DNA of 64,000 nt, from NCBI GenBank assembly GCA_019753105.1, contig JAIELJ010000006.1, positions 372,001 through 436,000 on the forward strand, in the 5' to 3' direction. The DNA comes from Hyphomonadaceae bacterium. Its GTDB lineage: Bacteria > Pseudomonadota > Alphaproteobacteria > Caulobacterales > Aquidulcibacteraceae. Below, piece by piece: positions 1-7,899 of the stretch (within the stretch, counting starts at the first letter, position 1; each line of letters opens with the position of its first letter). The translations under genes and the position numbers were made by a program. The notes under the pieces were generated by a model. That model had not been told where the DNA came from. It did not search any database and saw only the letters and a program-made list of their open reading frames with translations.

Positions 1-114
1 CGCAGTCAACAAGCGGGTGGCGGTTACCCTTGTACGAGGTGACGAACTAGCCGGCAACTTGAGTTCAGTTTGCCTGACCTGCCGACGGCCTGCCGCGGGT
101 TGGGAATTTTGCCG

Positions 115-1719
115 TTATAGTTGTCGCTTCAAATACGACTGATAGGCAGGAGACGCTTTCACAAAGTGGGCTCGACCATCGACGACAAAGCCATCCAACC
201 CCTGCTCCAACACGTACCTCGAAAGATCGCTCATTCTATTGATGAATCCGCGACCGTTGAAATTCAAAGAAGTGTTGCACAAAACGCCAAAGCCTGTGCG
301 CTCTCTGAAAACTTCCAGCAAGCCATACAGCGAGGGATTGCTCGTCTCTGACACGGTTTGAATACGCGCCGTACCGTTAATGTGCGTGACCGCTGGCAAC
401 GCATCAGTCTTGGCGTGGAACGTATATAACATGTGTTCGCTCGGACTGGCGCAACCAAACCAGCGCAGGGCATCTTCCTCCAAGCAAACAGGGGCGATCG
501 GCCGAAATTGTTCTCGTTGCTTGATCTCGTTGAGTCGCACACGAGTGGTCTCGTTAAACGGTGCTGCGAGAATAGACCGATTGCCCAATGCGCGCGGGCC
601 TATTTCGTATGCCCCACTGACCCAGCCAAGAATTAAGCCTCCCGCGATGGCGTTGGCCACCACATCGTTGCTCGGTCCGAAGACATCATACGGCGCCGGA
701 TCAAAACGGTCGGCGATGAACGCTCGCCCCGAGTATACGCTCCATTCGATCTTCGGCTCTCCAGTGAAATAGTTTTGTGCGTCGATTGCCGTGCCGATCG
801 CTGCACCGGAATCGTTTGCGACTGGTGGGACAAAAACTTCCGAGAAGAGGCCGCTGTCCCGCCACTTGGAATTCCAGTCACAGTTCAACCCGCACCCACC
901 CACGATGAGTAATGGGAGTCCGCGGTTAAGATGGGTTTTTGCAAACTTGTAGAAGACGTTGAATAACGCATCGCTGAAGATTCCTGCGAAATTCCGAAAC
1001 TCCGCGTCGTTGTGCCCCGCATCGTGGTACGGTGAGTTCTCTATGCCTTTGTAGGCGCTCCAACCTCTGTAGGGCCCATCCAAGAGAAAGCTCATTAGCT
1101 CCTTCTCGTGGGTTGAAGGTGTGCTTCGAGTTGAATACGACGCCAGCGCCATAAGCTTTCCTGCATCGGAAGACCGGGGGAAGGGACCGTTCTTCGGGAA
1201 GGTCGGGTCCGCCAAACCGTAAAGCACGCCATAGCGATTGCCCGGCGCCTCCAAGACGTCTGCTACCAGCGTTATGTTGAGATCGGCGTCGATCTCATAG
1301 AATGAGCCTAACTTACCTTCCCAGATGAGCGCATAGCATCGAGTCCTTTTGGGTAGGTTTGACATCCCGAAGGCACAGAGTAGGTGCGCGCGTTCGTGCG
1401 ACGATGAAAAATGGCGGACTGATTTGCCGAAAAGACGTCGCTCGCTAACGATGACGTCGTCGCTCGACACACCGCGGTAGCCAAAGTGTGCGTCGGAGCC
1501 ATTTAGAAACTCATAGTGATCTCGGGCCCACCAACCGGAAGTACACACCACATCTGGCACTTCTTCGACCTCACCGAGAACCGACAGTATCTCAGGAGCG
1601 TACAGAGGCGCATAGCGTACGTTAGAGTCCTTCTCCGCCTCGATTGAGAACTGTAACCGGCCGTCTTGAATGAATGCGATGGCACCGTCGTGACCTGGGT
1701 TCAGCGAAAGAATTTTCAT
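115..1719 (-). CDS. NodU/CmcH-family carbamoyltransferase
   Basis: Probably transfers a carbamoyl group from carbamoyl phosphate to a sugar or other hydroxyl in the cytoplasm. The family signature is clear: NPGHDGAIAF at residues 7-16, SSHERAH at about 106-112, GGCGLN at about 274, GPRALGNRSIL at 374-384 and CNTSLNFNGRGFI near the C-terminus. An open frame continues 56 codons upstream, but the family always begins with a short MxILxLNPGHDG strand, so the ATG at 1719 (534 residues) is chosen. It is divergent from two glycosyltransferase genes, which suggests a role in decorating a surface glycan. Base composition is less GC-rich than the core genes. Family certain, substrate unknown. Confidence 0.9.
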   Translation of the reverse strand: MKILSLNPGHDGAIAFIQDGRLQFSIEAEKDSNVRYAPLYAPEILSVLGEVEEVPDVVCTSGWWARDHYEFLNGSDAHFGYRGVSSDDVIVSERRLFGKSVRHFSSSHERAHLLCAFGMSNLPKRTRCYALIWEGKLGSFYEIDADLNITLVADVLEAPGNRYGVLYGLADPTFPKNGPFPRSSDAGKLMALASYSTRSTPSTHEKELMSFLLDGPYRGWSAYKGIENSPYHDAGHNDAEFRNFAGIFSDALFNVFYKFAKTHLNRGLPLLIVGGCGLNCDWNSKWRDSGLFSEVFVPPVANDSGAAIGTAIDAQNYFTGEPKIEWSVYSGRAFIADRFDPAPYDVFGPSNDVVANAIAGGLILGWVSGAYEIGPRALGNRSILAAPFNETTRVRLNEIKQREQFRPIAPVCLEEDALRWFGCASPSEHMLYTFHAKTDALPAVTHINGTARIQTVSETSNPSLYGLLEVFRERTGFGVLCNTSLNFNGRGFINRMSDLSRYVLEQGLDGFVVDGRAHFVKASPAYQSYLKRQL

Positions 1720-1962
1720 ATTTCTAACCTGGTGACGTCCGGGCTCGCAGTTGCACTTAGTTATGCAGCTGTCGACCGGCGCTCTTGCGTGGTGCAGTTT
1801 TACATCAAGGCAACCTGCGGTATAAAGCGGCATCGCGAGGAGAGGCACTGAGAAATCTGATCGCTCGCGGTCGAATGCGTCAGCCAACGTTGGTGGATTT
1901 CACTGCGACTACGAACCGACATACCTGCCGAAGATGCTCAGCGCTCGGAATTCATCCGACAG
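1720..1962. promoter_or_regulatory. Divergent intergenic region of the glycan cassette
   Basis: About 240 bases between the carbamoyltransferase start and the GT32-like gene on the other strand. It must carry promoters for both directions, but I could not assign a convincing -35/-10 pair or operator. Confidence 0.3.
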
Positions 1963-2733
1963 TTGGTACAAAAACCACCGCCTGAGCCCCCACGCGGTCA
2001 GCTGCGTGGCAGCGCGCCTCCACGGATAATCGTGCAGTTCTGGCACGATTTGCATCAATTGCCTGGCGACGTTCACGACTGTATTGCGTCATGGACTCGT
2101 TGGGAGAGAAGCGGATTCAGGCATGCGCTTTTCGACCAACATGCTGCCAAAAGCTTTATCTGCCGCTCATTAGGCGAGCGACACGTAGCGGCTTTTGAGC
2201 GGTGCTACCACCCGTCAATGCAGGCGGATTACTTCCGCCTTTGCTACCTGCATATCGAAGGTGGTCTCTACGTCGATGCCGACGATGTGTGCACCACCGA
2301 TGACATCAGCTGGTTGATGGAAGACGGGAGCCTAAAGCTCCAACCCCTGTGCTATGACACCGCGACTGAATCCATGGTGGAGCCCGCGAACTTCCTCCCC
2401 GCCTCTTCGGATCAAGCGGGCTGGATCTTCTACTTCAACAACAACCCGCTCATCGCCGCCCCCCATCATCCAGTTGTAGGGCGAGCGTTGGATCGAGCGA
2501 CCCGTCTGCTCGAGTTGGCTCGCGGAGACGATCTTCCTGAGATTCAATCCACCACCGGACCCGGTAATCTAACGCAGTCCATCTATGAACTCTCCAGAGA
2601 TGGGCTCGATCTTGGGGCGGAGCTGGTCGTACTGCGAGAGTGGGACAAGGTCGCAATTTCGCGATGGCCGTTGAGTTACCGCGATGACGCTAGAAACTGG
2701 CGGCACTCCAATCGGAAGAGATTCCCATTTTAG
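1963..2733 (+). CDS. GT32-like glycosyltransferase (DXD sugar-binding type)
   Basis: Predicted cytoplasmic glycosyltransferase of the Och1/capsular-polysaccharide type. The diagnostic block lies at residues 87-108: QADYFRLCYLHIEGGLY followed by VDADD, in which D105-A106-D107 is the metal- and nucleotide-sugar-binding DXD motif. The preceding IIVQFWHD (22-29) is the usual first strand of this fold. At 256 residues the length is normal. It is followed 16 bases later by the trimodular GT25/GH16 gene, so the two are probably co-transcribed for surface glycan synthesis. The first 15 residues are proline-rich and the exact start is uncertain. Donor and acceptor sugars cannot be inferred. Confidence 0.8.
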   Translation: MVQKPPPEPPRGQLRGSAPPRIIVQFWHDLHQLPGDVHDCIASWTRWERSGFRHALFDQHAAKSFICRSLGERHVAAFERCYHPSMQADYFRLCYLHIEGGLYVDADDVCTTDDISWLMEDGSLKLQPLCYDTATESMVEPANFLPASSDQAGWIFYFNNNPLIAAPHHPVVGRALDRATRLLELARGDDLPEIQSTTGPGNLTQSIYELSRDGLDLGAELVVLREWDKVAISRWPLSYRDDARNWRHSNRKRFPF

Positions 2734-2749
2734 ACACGGATGTTTCTGA

Positions 2750-4903
2750 GTGCATCTGCCGAAGCCGCTGAAATTCGCATCACGCCTAATACAGGCTGAG
2801 TATCTGCGTGTCCGTCGTTGTCTCCCGCCGCAACGTTGCGCAACGTTTGACACCGGCACGGGGTCATCCGGCGTAAGCTCAATCTACGTGATCAATCTAG
2901 ACCGACAACAGCGCCGCTGGGCTGACATGCTTCGTGAGCTGGGTTGCGTCTTGGACAAAAATGGAAGGCCACTGCCTGAACGCGTAGTCCGACACGCGGC
3001 GAGCGACGCTCAGGCTCATCCAAGCCGGCAGTTCAAAGTAGATGATGTCATCCCCACGTATAGACTCGCGGATCAACTCTTCGTTGAACCGCAGCCAAGC
3101 GTAATCCCCGGAACATTCGACCTCGAACACTCCATTGAGATGAGCGACGCGGAAATCGCGGTAGCAACCTCCCACATCAGCGTGTGGAGGTCGATCGCCA
3201 ACTCCGCGCATTCGTACAGTTTAGTACTGGAGGATGATGTTTGGTTTCAGCGCGACTTCGGGCAGGTTTTCGACCAAGCGTGGCGCGAAATGGAGTTGGC
3301 GGACCGATGCCCCCCTCGGTTCGACATTCTGTACGTTTCGTTCGTCGAGGTGCGGCACGGCGCTCCAAAAGAGCGGCTTTCCGATACGGTGTTTCGGCCC
3401 GAGCGTGGTCTGTGGTGTTTGGCGGGCTACGTCTTGTCGAGGAATGGCGCGCAAAGGCTACTCGATCTTCTTCCCTGCCGTGGTCCCATCGACCTCTGGC
3501 TCAATCACAAGTTTGCGCACTTGGACGTGAGGGCCGTAAGCCGCTCGGTGATCAATCAGCGTCGCGACCTGCACTCCACCAACTCATATTCGATTTTGCC
3601 GGCACTGACGCGGATGGGTGTCCTTGATTACGGCGACGCCGCCTTGTTTCACCGACGCCTCACGCATACGCCCGTGTTCGCCTTCGGCGCGCCAGGATCA
3701 GGTTTGACCTCCCTCGCCATGGCGCTATCGATGCTGGGCTATCGATGCTGCAGCGACTTCGACAATCTGCCTGAGAGCGAGCTCAACAACCTTCTTGCGC
3801 GCGGCAGGAACCGCGTCTTCGACGCCTACGTCAACATAGGGGTAGTTGAGGCGCAGATAGACGCAATCGCGCGGCGCTACCCGGATGCTAAGTACATAGT
3901 CACGGGGCACCAGAGTGAGGCGCTGCAATCGGTGTTGGCGAAAAGTGATGTTCTTCAGTTGCGGGCCGACCAGCCTGTTACGTGGAAAGAACTTTGCGGA
4001 CACCTGTCGCTTGCTCCGCCCAACTCGCCATATCCCACGGTGTTGGATCTAGGGCAGCGGGTGCACCGTGTCGCGTCTCCGCCCATAAGCGCTCCAGCAA
4101 GGTGGCTCAGGCGCGATCCATCTCCTTGGATAGCGAAGTCTCCCGCCTGGAATGGCATTGCGGGCAGCGCGCTCGCACCAGAACAAGGCCGGAGTTCATT
4201 GCAGTCGAAGTTTATCGACGATTTTTCTCGTCTCGACACCAATCGCTGGTTTCCACGGAACGATACATTCCCAGGGAATTTGGCCCTGTTTCAGCCGGGG
4301 AATTTGGCGCCGGCACCAAAAGGCGGCTTATCACTAGTCGTCAAACAGCAGTCACTTGGCGTCCGGAATTTCAGCGCCGCCGCGCTTTCTAGTCGAACAC
4401 AGTTTCTATTCGGACGCTTTGAGGCGACGTTCCAAGCCACCAGATTGCCCGGTCTGGTGACGGGCTTCTTCCTTCACCGAAACTCCCCCCGACAAGAGAT
4501 CGACGTGGAAATACGAGGAAACCAGCCTAACCGTCTTCTCGCGAACGTTTTCTATAATCCAGGATCAGACGGAGACCGGTTCGACTACGGGTACCGAGGA
4601 ACGCCCGTAAGTATTGAGTTGAACTTCGATGCATCGAAAGCCCCACATCGATACGCGATCGAATGGGAAGAATCCGAAATCCGCTGGTTCGTTGACGACA
4701 ATCTCGTGCACCGCCGGACGACTTGGGGGCCCACTCCGATCCCTCATTTGCCCATGACGTTGCATGTGAACACATGGCCTACGAATTCTCGCGAACTCGC
4801 GGGCAAGCTGTCGGTTCAAGGCCTTCCGGCGTTGGCGAAACTAACGCAGATTTCGGTTGACGCGTACTGCGTTGGAAACTTGGCCACGTCATGCCGCCAT
4901 TGA
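2750..4903 (+). CDS. Trimodular GT25 glycosyltransferase - sulfotransferase-like - GH16 protein
   Basis: A 717-residue fusion with three recognisable parts. Residues 44-285 are a GT25 (LPS-type) glycosyltransferase: SIYVINLDR at 44-52 and the acidic LVLEDDVWF at 159-166. Residues about 308-440 look like a P-loop sulfotransferase: AFGAPGSGLTSLAMAL at 311-326 as the PAPS-binding loop and WKELCGHLSL plus PYP at 412-429 as the usual C-terminal segment. Residues 488-705 are a GH16 domain with the catalytic motif EIDVE at 583-587 and the WFVDD strand at 646-650. It has a GTG start and no signal peptide, odd for a GH16 enzyme. It may act as a transglycosylase or glycan-binding module rather than an exported hydrolase. 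Domain calls are strong for GT25 and GH16, moderate for the middle part. Confidence 0.85.
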   Translation: MHLPKPLKFASRLIQAEYLRVRRCLPPQRCATFDTGTGSSGVSSIYVINLDRQQRRWADMLRELGCVLDKNGRPLPERVVRHAASDAQAHPSRQFKVDDVIPTYRLADQLFVEPQPSVIPGTFDLEHSIEMSDAEIAVATSHISVWRSIANSAHSYSLVLEDDVWFQRDFGQVFDQAWREMELADRCPPRFDILYVSFVEVRHGAPKERLSDTVFRPERGLWCLAGYVLSRNGAQRLLDLLPCRGPIDLWLNHKFAHLDVRAVSRSVINQRRDLHSTNSYSILPALTRMGVLDYGDAALFHRRLTHTPVFAFGAPGSGLTSLAMALSMLGYRCCSDFDNLPESELNNLLARGRNRVFDAYVNIGVVEAQIDAIARRYPDAKYIVTGHQSEALQSVLAKSDVLQLRADQPVTWKELCGHLSLAPPNSPYPTVLDLGQRVHRVASPPISAPARWLRRDPSPWIAKSPAWNGIAGSALAPEQGRSSLQSKFIDDFSRLDTNRWFPRNDTFPGNLALFQPGNLAPAPKGGLSLVVKQQSLGVRNFSAAALSSRTQFLFGRFEATFQATRLPGLVTGFFLHRNSPRQEIDVEIRGNQPNRLLANVFYNPGSDGDRFDYGYRGTPVSIELNFDASKAPHRYAIEWEESEIRWFVDDNLVHRRTTWGPTPIPHLPMTLHVNTWPTNSRELAGKLSVQGLPALAKLTQISVDAYCVGNLATSCRH

Positions 4904-5067
4904 AATCCGATAAGTCGGGTCTCGACACTAGACCCGACGTCTCTTCCTGCCCGGGTCACACGTGGGCGTGGCCGCTCCATTCACAGAGGAGAACTCATCG
5001 CGCGTCTGCATTCGTCGAAGCTCGCCTCGCTGCTCGCATCTACAATTGCCCCGGCGCGGAAGCCCGC

Positions 5068-5298
5068 TCACTTCTTTAAGCGCACTCCAACTCCGCCTGA
5101 CGCATCTGCCGGAGTAAAGACGACGCCGCCTTTCGCTAGTGCGTTCTCGATGCGCTCCAGCGTGCCGGTTTGCATCCCGCCCTTGCCGGTCTCAAAGCGG
5201 AGGATGGTCGATGCCGCCACGCCGGAGCGATCAGACAACTCTCTAACGCTCCAGCCGAGGGCAGCTCGCGCCATTCGAATCTGAGCAGCATTGGGCAT
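5068..5298 (-). CDS. Small XRE-family HTH transcriptional regulator
   Basis: A 76-residue protein that is almost entirely a Cro/C1-type helix-turn-helix: QIRMARAALGWSVRELS at 6-22, then SGVAASTILRFETGKG (25-40). The short tail ends in basic residues. It stands alone on the minus strand between the glycan cassette and the small-gene block, and there is no toxin or kinase partner next to it. Probably a local regulator of the island. The DNA-binding fold is clear; the target is unknown. Confidence 0.85.
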   Translation of the reverse strand: MPNAAQIRMARAALGWSVRELSDRSGVAASTILRFETGKGGMQTGTLERIENALAKGGVVFTPADASGGVGVRLKK

Positions 5299-5433
5299 TT
5301 GGCGTTTTTCTCTAAGTACTCGGCGAAATTCGTTGACTTGGTCGGTGAAAATCGCTAAATACTGCGGGCAAAGCTCTTAATAGTCGTTGACCGCGCCCCG
5401 GCCAACGGTGGGAAACTGCGCTCGGAGCCTTTC

Positions 5434-5892
5434 ATGGGTTCGCCTCACCAATCCTTCTCGCGGCGCACAGTTCTGGCTGGATCGTGCGTACTTCCTTTGG
5501 AGATAGATGCGGCTGCTCTTGCCGACCCAAGTGTCGCGGCATGCGATACTTGGCTAGCGCGGCACGCTGAACAGCAACGCCTCGGCCGTAACTGGCAGGA
5601 GATCGAGCACCGCGCTTTCGCCGAACTCAACTGGCCGAAGCTCAATCGCACCCAGCGTGCTCGCCACCGCGAGCAGTTGGAGATGGACGGGCTCTATGAC
5701 GAAATGGACGCGTTGCATGAGCAGAACCAAGCTCTACTCACGTCATTGCCGAGCATCGTTGCGACCACGCACCTGGGAATCTGCGGCAAGCTTGCGGTCG
5801 CGGCGATCGAAGCCTGCCCCGAAGATCATCCCGAACTGCACCACCTGATCGCAAGCATATTGCGCGACTATCGCGCTTTCCATGGAGCGTGA
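5434..5892 (+). CDS. Unknown protein with Tat-like signal, paralogue A
   Basis: I do not recognise a family. The 152-residue product starts with a twin-arginine-like leader (SFSRRTVLAGS, residues 7-17), suggesting export in a folded state, although the hydrophobic stretch is short. The rest is mostly helical and charged, ending in LHHLIASILRDYRAF. The gene at 6147-6608 has the same design (SRRK leader, same length, same C-terminal pattern), so the two look like diverged paralogues. It has a plausible ribosome site (CGGAG) upstream and is followed by two genes spaced +3 and -1, so it heads a three-gene operon. Confidence 0.6.
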   Translation: MGSPHQSFSRRTVLAGSCVLPLEIDAAALADPSVAACDTWLARHAEQQRLGRNWQEIEHRAFAELNWPKLNRTQRARHREQLEMDGLYDEMDALHEQNQALLTSLPSIVATTHLGICGKLAVAAIEACPEDHPELHHLIASILRDYRAFHGA

Positions 5893-5895
5893 GCC

Positions 5896-6147
5896 ATGGA
5901 TTTGGGCTCGCTCGTCGGCAGCGTCATCTTGCTCGGCTTCATCGCCTTGGTGCTGCAACTGCTGTGGCGATTATTGCTGGGCATCTTGGTGTTCGGCCCT
6001 CCTTCTTATGGCGGCGTGATCATCGGCCATTTCGTGGGCGTTCAGTCCGGCAGCGCTTGGCTTGGGTTTCTGTCCGCGATTGCGGCGGCGGGCCTGCTTG
6101 GTGATCTGGTTCGCGCCTCACTGCGCGCTCTGCGGAGTGTGGACTGA
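5896..6147 (+). CDS. Small membrane protein, unknown
   Basis: An 83-residue product with a strongly hydrophobic N-terminal segment (VILLGFIALVLQLLWRLLLG, residues 10-29) and a second one around residues 38-70 rich in Gly and Ala; probably two or three membrane helices. Its start follows the previous stop by three bases and its TGA shares one base with the ATG of the next gene (TGATG), so translation of the three genes is likely coupled. It may anchor or export its two Tat-like neighbours. No family recognised. Confidence 0.6.
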   Translation: MDLGSLVGSVILLGFIALVLQLLWRLLLGILVFGPPSYGGVIIGHFVGVQSGSAWLGFLSAIAAAGLLGDLVRASLRALRSVD

Positions 6148-6608
6148 TGGCGCGCCTGTCTCGCCGCAAGCTGGTCGCCGGCATGAGCGTCGCGCCGTGG
6201 CTCTCCGACGTAAGACTGACGCGCGCGATGGCCGGCGATCCGGTGCTGGTCTTGTGCGGCCACTATGCCGACCTCGTGCGGCACGGTGAAATTTTGCTGC
6301 GGCGCTGGTCCGACCACGAAGCGTGGCTCGGCAAGAATCGAAATTGGTTCGGCCTAAGCGATGTCGAACAGAAGCGTCTTCCAGAAGCGCAGCTGCTCTA
6401 CGCCATCGACGCGGAGTACGAGCGATGCACGCGCGAGTGTGCGCGCGTGTTGCGCCGTGTGCGGAACGTGCCGGCTGTGACGGTCGAGGGCGCGATCGCC
6501 AAGCTCAGCATTGCGGCGGAATCGATTGAGCCAGACGACTATCCGAGCGCGCACCGCGTCCTACTCAGCGCCATCGGCGATCTGCGCGCTCTCCAGCGTC
6601 GCGGCTAG
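6147..6608 (+). CDS. Unknown protein with Tat-like signal, paralogue B
   Basis: A 153-residue product beginning MARLSRRKLVAGMSVAP, a twin-arginine-like leader, followed by a helical, Arg- and Glu-rich body with WLGKNRNWFGLS at about 59-70 and a C-terminal LSAIGDLRAL. The matching length, leader and ending indicate a paralogue of the gene at 5434-5892. It overlaps the stop of the small membrane-protein gene by one base. Function unknown; the arrangement paralogue-membrane protein-paralogue suggests one complex. Confidence 0.6.
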   Translation: MARLSRRKLVAGMSVAPWLSDVRLTRAMAGDPVLVLCGHYADLVRHGEILLRRWSDHEAWLGKNRNWFGLSDVEQKRLPEAQLLYAIDAEYERCTRECARVLRRVRNVPAVTVEGAIAKLSIAAESIEPDDYPSAHRVLLSAIGDLRALQRRG

Positions 6609-6613
6609 CGACG

Positions 6614-6994
6614 ATGGCAGACTGGCGCATCCATGGTCACGTGATGGCCAAGCAACGATCCAGCTACGGCTTGCACATCGTTCTCTTTGCCAGACAGATC
6701 GAATTTAACGGCTTTCACCGCCGCAACATGCCTTACCTGCTGGTGCTCTGCCCTCCCGGCGCCTTGTGCACTTCGCTCGACTCGCAGCTGCGAGTGCGTG
6801 ACTTGGTCTACGTAGCCGGCGTCAGCGAACCACGCACTCGACCTCAATCGCCGATCCTCGAGCGTGATTGGGACATGATCCTGACGGAAGCGCACATTCC
6901 GAGGTTCTCAAACTTCTGCCGACGATGGTGGACGCGCCCTCCGCCGGGCGATCCATCCGGCGAAACTGACGATGCTCAATCTTCGTCGCCATGA
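6614..6994 (+). CDS. Hypothetical protein, weak call
   Basis: A 126-residue open frame beginning 5 bases after the preceding operon. It contains a hydrophobic stretch (MPYLLVLCPPGALC, residues 39-52) and a Trp/Pro-rich tail. I recognise no family. Support is position in the operon and start spacing only; an overlapping frame on the other strand (6605-6895) is an alternative. Its 3' end overlaps the convergent excisionase-like gene by 19 bases. Confidence 0.35.
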   Translation: MADWRIHGHVMAKQRSSYGLHIVLFARQIEFNGFHRRNMPYLLVLCPPGALCTSLDSQLRVRDLVYVAGVSEPRTRPQSPILERDWDMILTEAHIPRFSNFCRRWWTRPPPGDPSGETDDAQSSSP

Positions 6995-7281
6995 TCGTTG
7001 GCTGCATCTGGTAGATCGTCATTGGCGGCCGGACGTCTTGGCTCGCGAGAAGATTGGTTTGGAGCGCTTGCCTGCTGGCGAAAGTAGCTGATGAGATCGG
7101 CGGGCTTATAGACCGCGCGGCGGCCGAGATGCATGCACACTGGCCCTCGTCCCTCACTGTAGAGCCGCGCCAGCGTCTGGGGTGCAATCGACAAGCCAAG
7201 ATCAGTGAGGAATTGTGCAGCCTCCTTGCGTGGCAGCAGTCGCTCCAGTTTCGCGGTTCCATTGCCCATGTCGAACTCCAT
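6976..7281 (-). CDS. Excisionase/AlpA-like helix-turn-helix protein
   Basis: A 101-residue protein with a winged-helix core of the HTH_17 (MerR-like excisionase) type: LLPRKEAAQFLTDLG (15-29) forms the helix-turn-helix and RGPVCMHLGRRAVYKPADL (45-63) the wing. The C-terminal 30 residues are polar and low complexity. Proteins like this regulate or assist excision of integrated elements, so it supports the view that this region is a mobile island. No integrase lies within reach. Start could be four codons later (the second Met). Confidence 0.7.
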   Translation of the reverse strand: MEFDMGNGTAKLERLLPRKEAAQFLTDLGLSIAPQTLARLYSEGRGPVCMHLGRRAVYKPADLISYFRQQASAPNQSSREPRRPAANDDLPDAANDHGDED

Positions 7282-7899
7282 TCGAGTTACTCACAGTGGC
7301 GATGAGAATTCCGCGAGATCGCAACACGTCAACTATGCTCATCGAAAACGCGTGAGCATCGAATGCGTAGGGCCTTGCCACAATCCACCGCACTTCCAAG
7401 GTGCACCGCGCGAGAAGAGTTGCGCGAGCAATGGCTTGCGCAAAAAGTACGGTGCGGCAAAGCCGTCTCAACTTGTATCCTGTTTGCGCGCCACGCGCGA
7501 AATGTCGGGTGCGACCGATTTCAGACAACGCGTAGAGTCAGGAATTCTGCAGAATGCCACCGTGCTCGCGCGCGCCAAGGGCAAGCGCTTCGCGCCGCGC
7601 TTAGGCGCGTCCCTTGACCCGCACTGCGCGCGATGGCTGACCGAAAGGCGTCGGGCCGCGGGGCGTCACCAACAATAAGTCGACGGCGCCTGCCGGCGGC
7701 GTCGACCACGGGGCAAATGGTTTGAAATGAAACGTCAGGGTCTGAAGGTAGTCAGCAGATCGACAGGGCGCGACGCAGAAGGGCCTTCTTAAAGATTTGT
7801 GTCCGCCTATAGCGCAGTTGCCAATTGATATCCGAGTCGCGTTCTACATGTTGAACTATAGTCGCCCAGCTCGCGATCCACTGGTCACAGAGGACAAGG
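7282..7899. other. Gene-poor gap upstream of the DNA methyltransferase
   Basis: About 620 bases with only unconvincing open frames on both strands (for example 7205-7678 plus and 7202-7528 minus, both Arg/Ala-rich and without a recognisable fold). It may hold degraded coding sequence and the promoter of the methyltransferase. I see no clear repeat, RNA or terminator. Confidence 0.4.

Noticed and set aside
7205-7678. 157-residue plus-strand open frame before the methyltransferase
   Set aside because: Basic, low-complexity composition, no ribosome site, no recognised domain, and its start lies in the excisionase-like gene.
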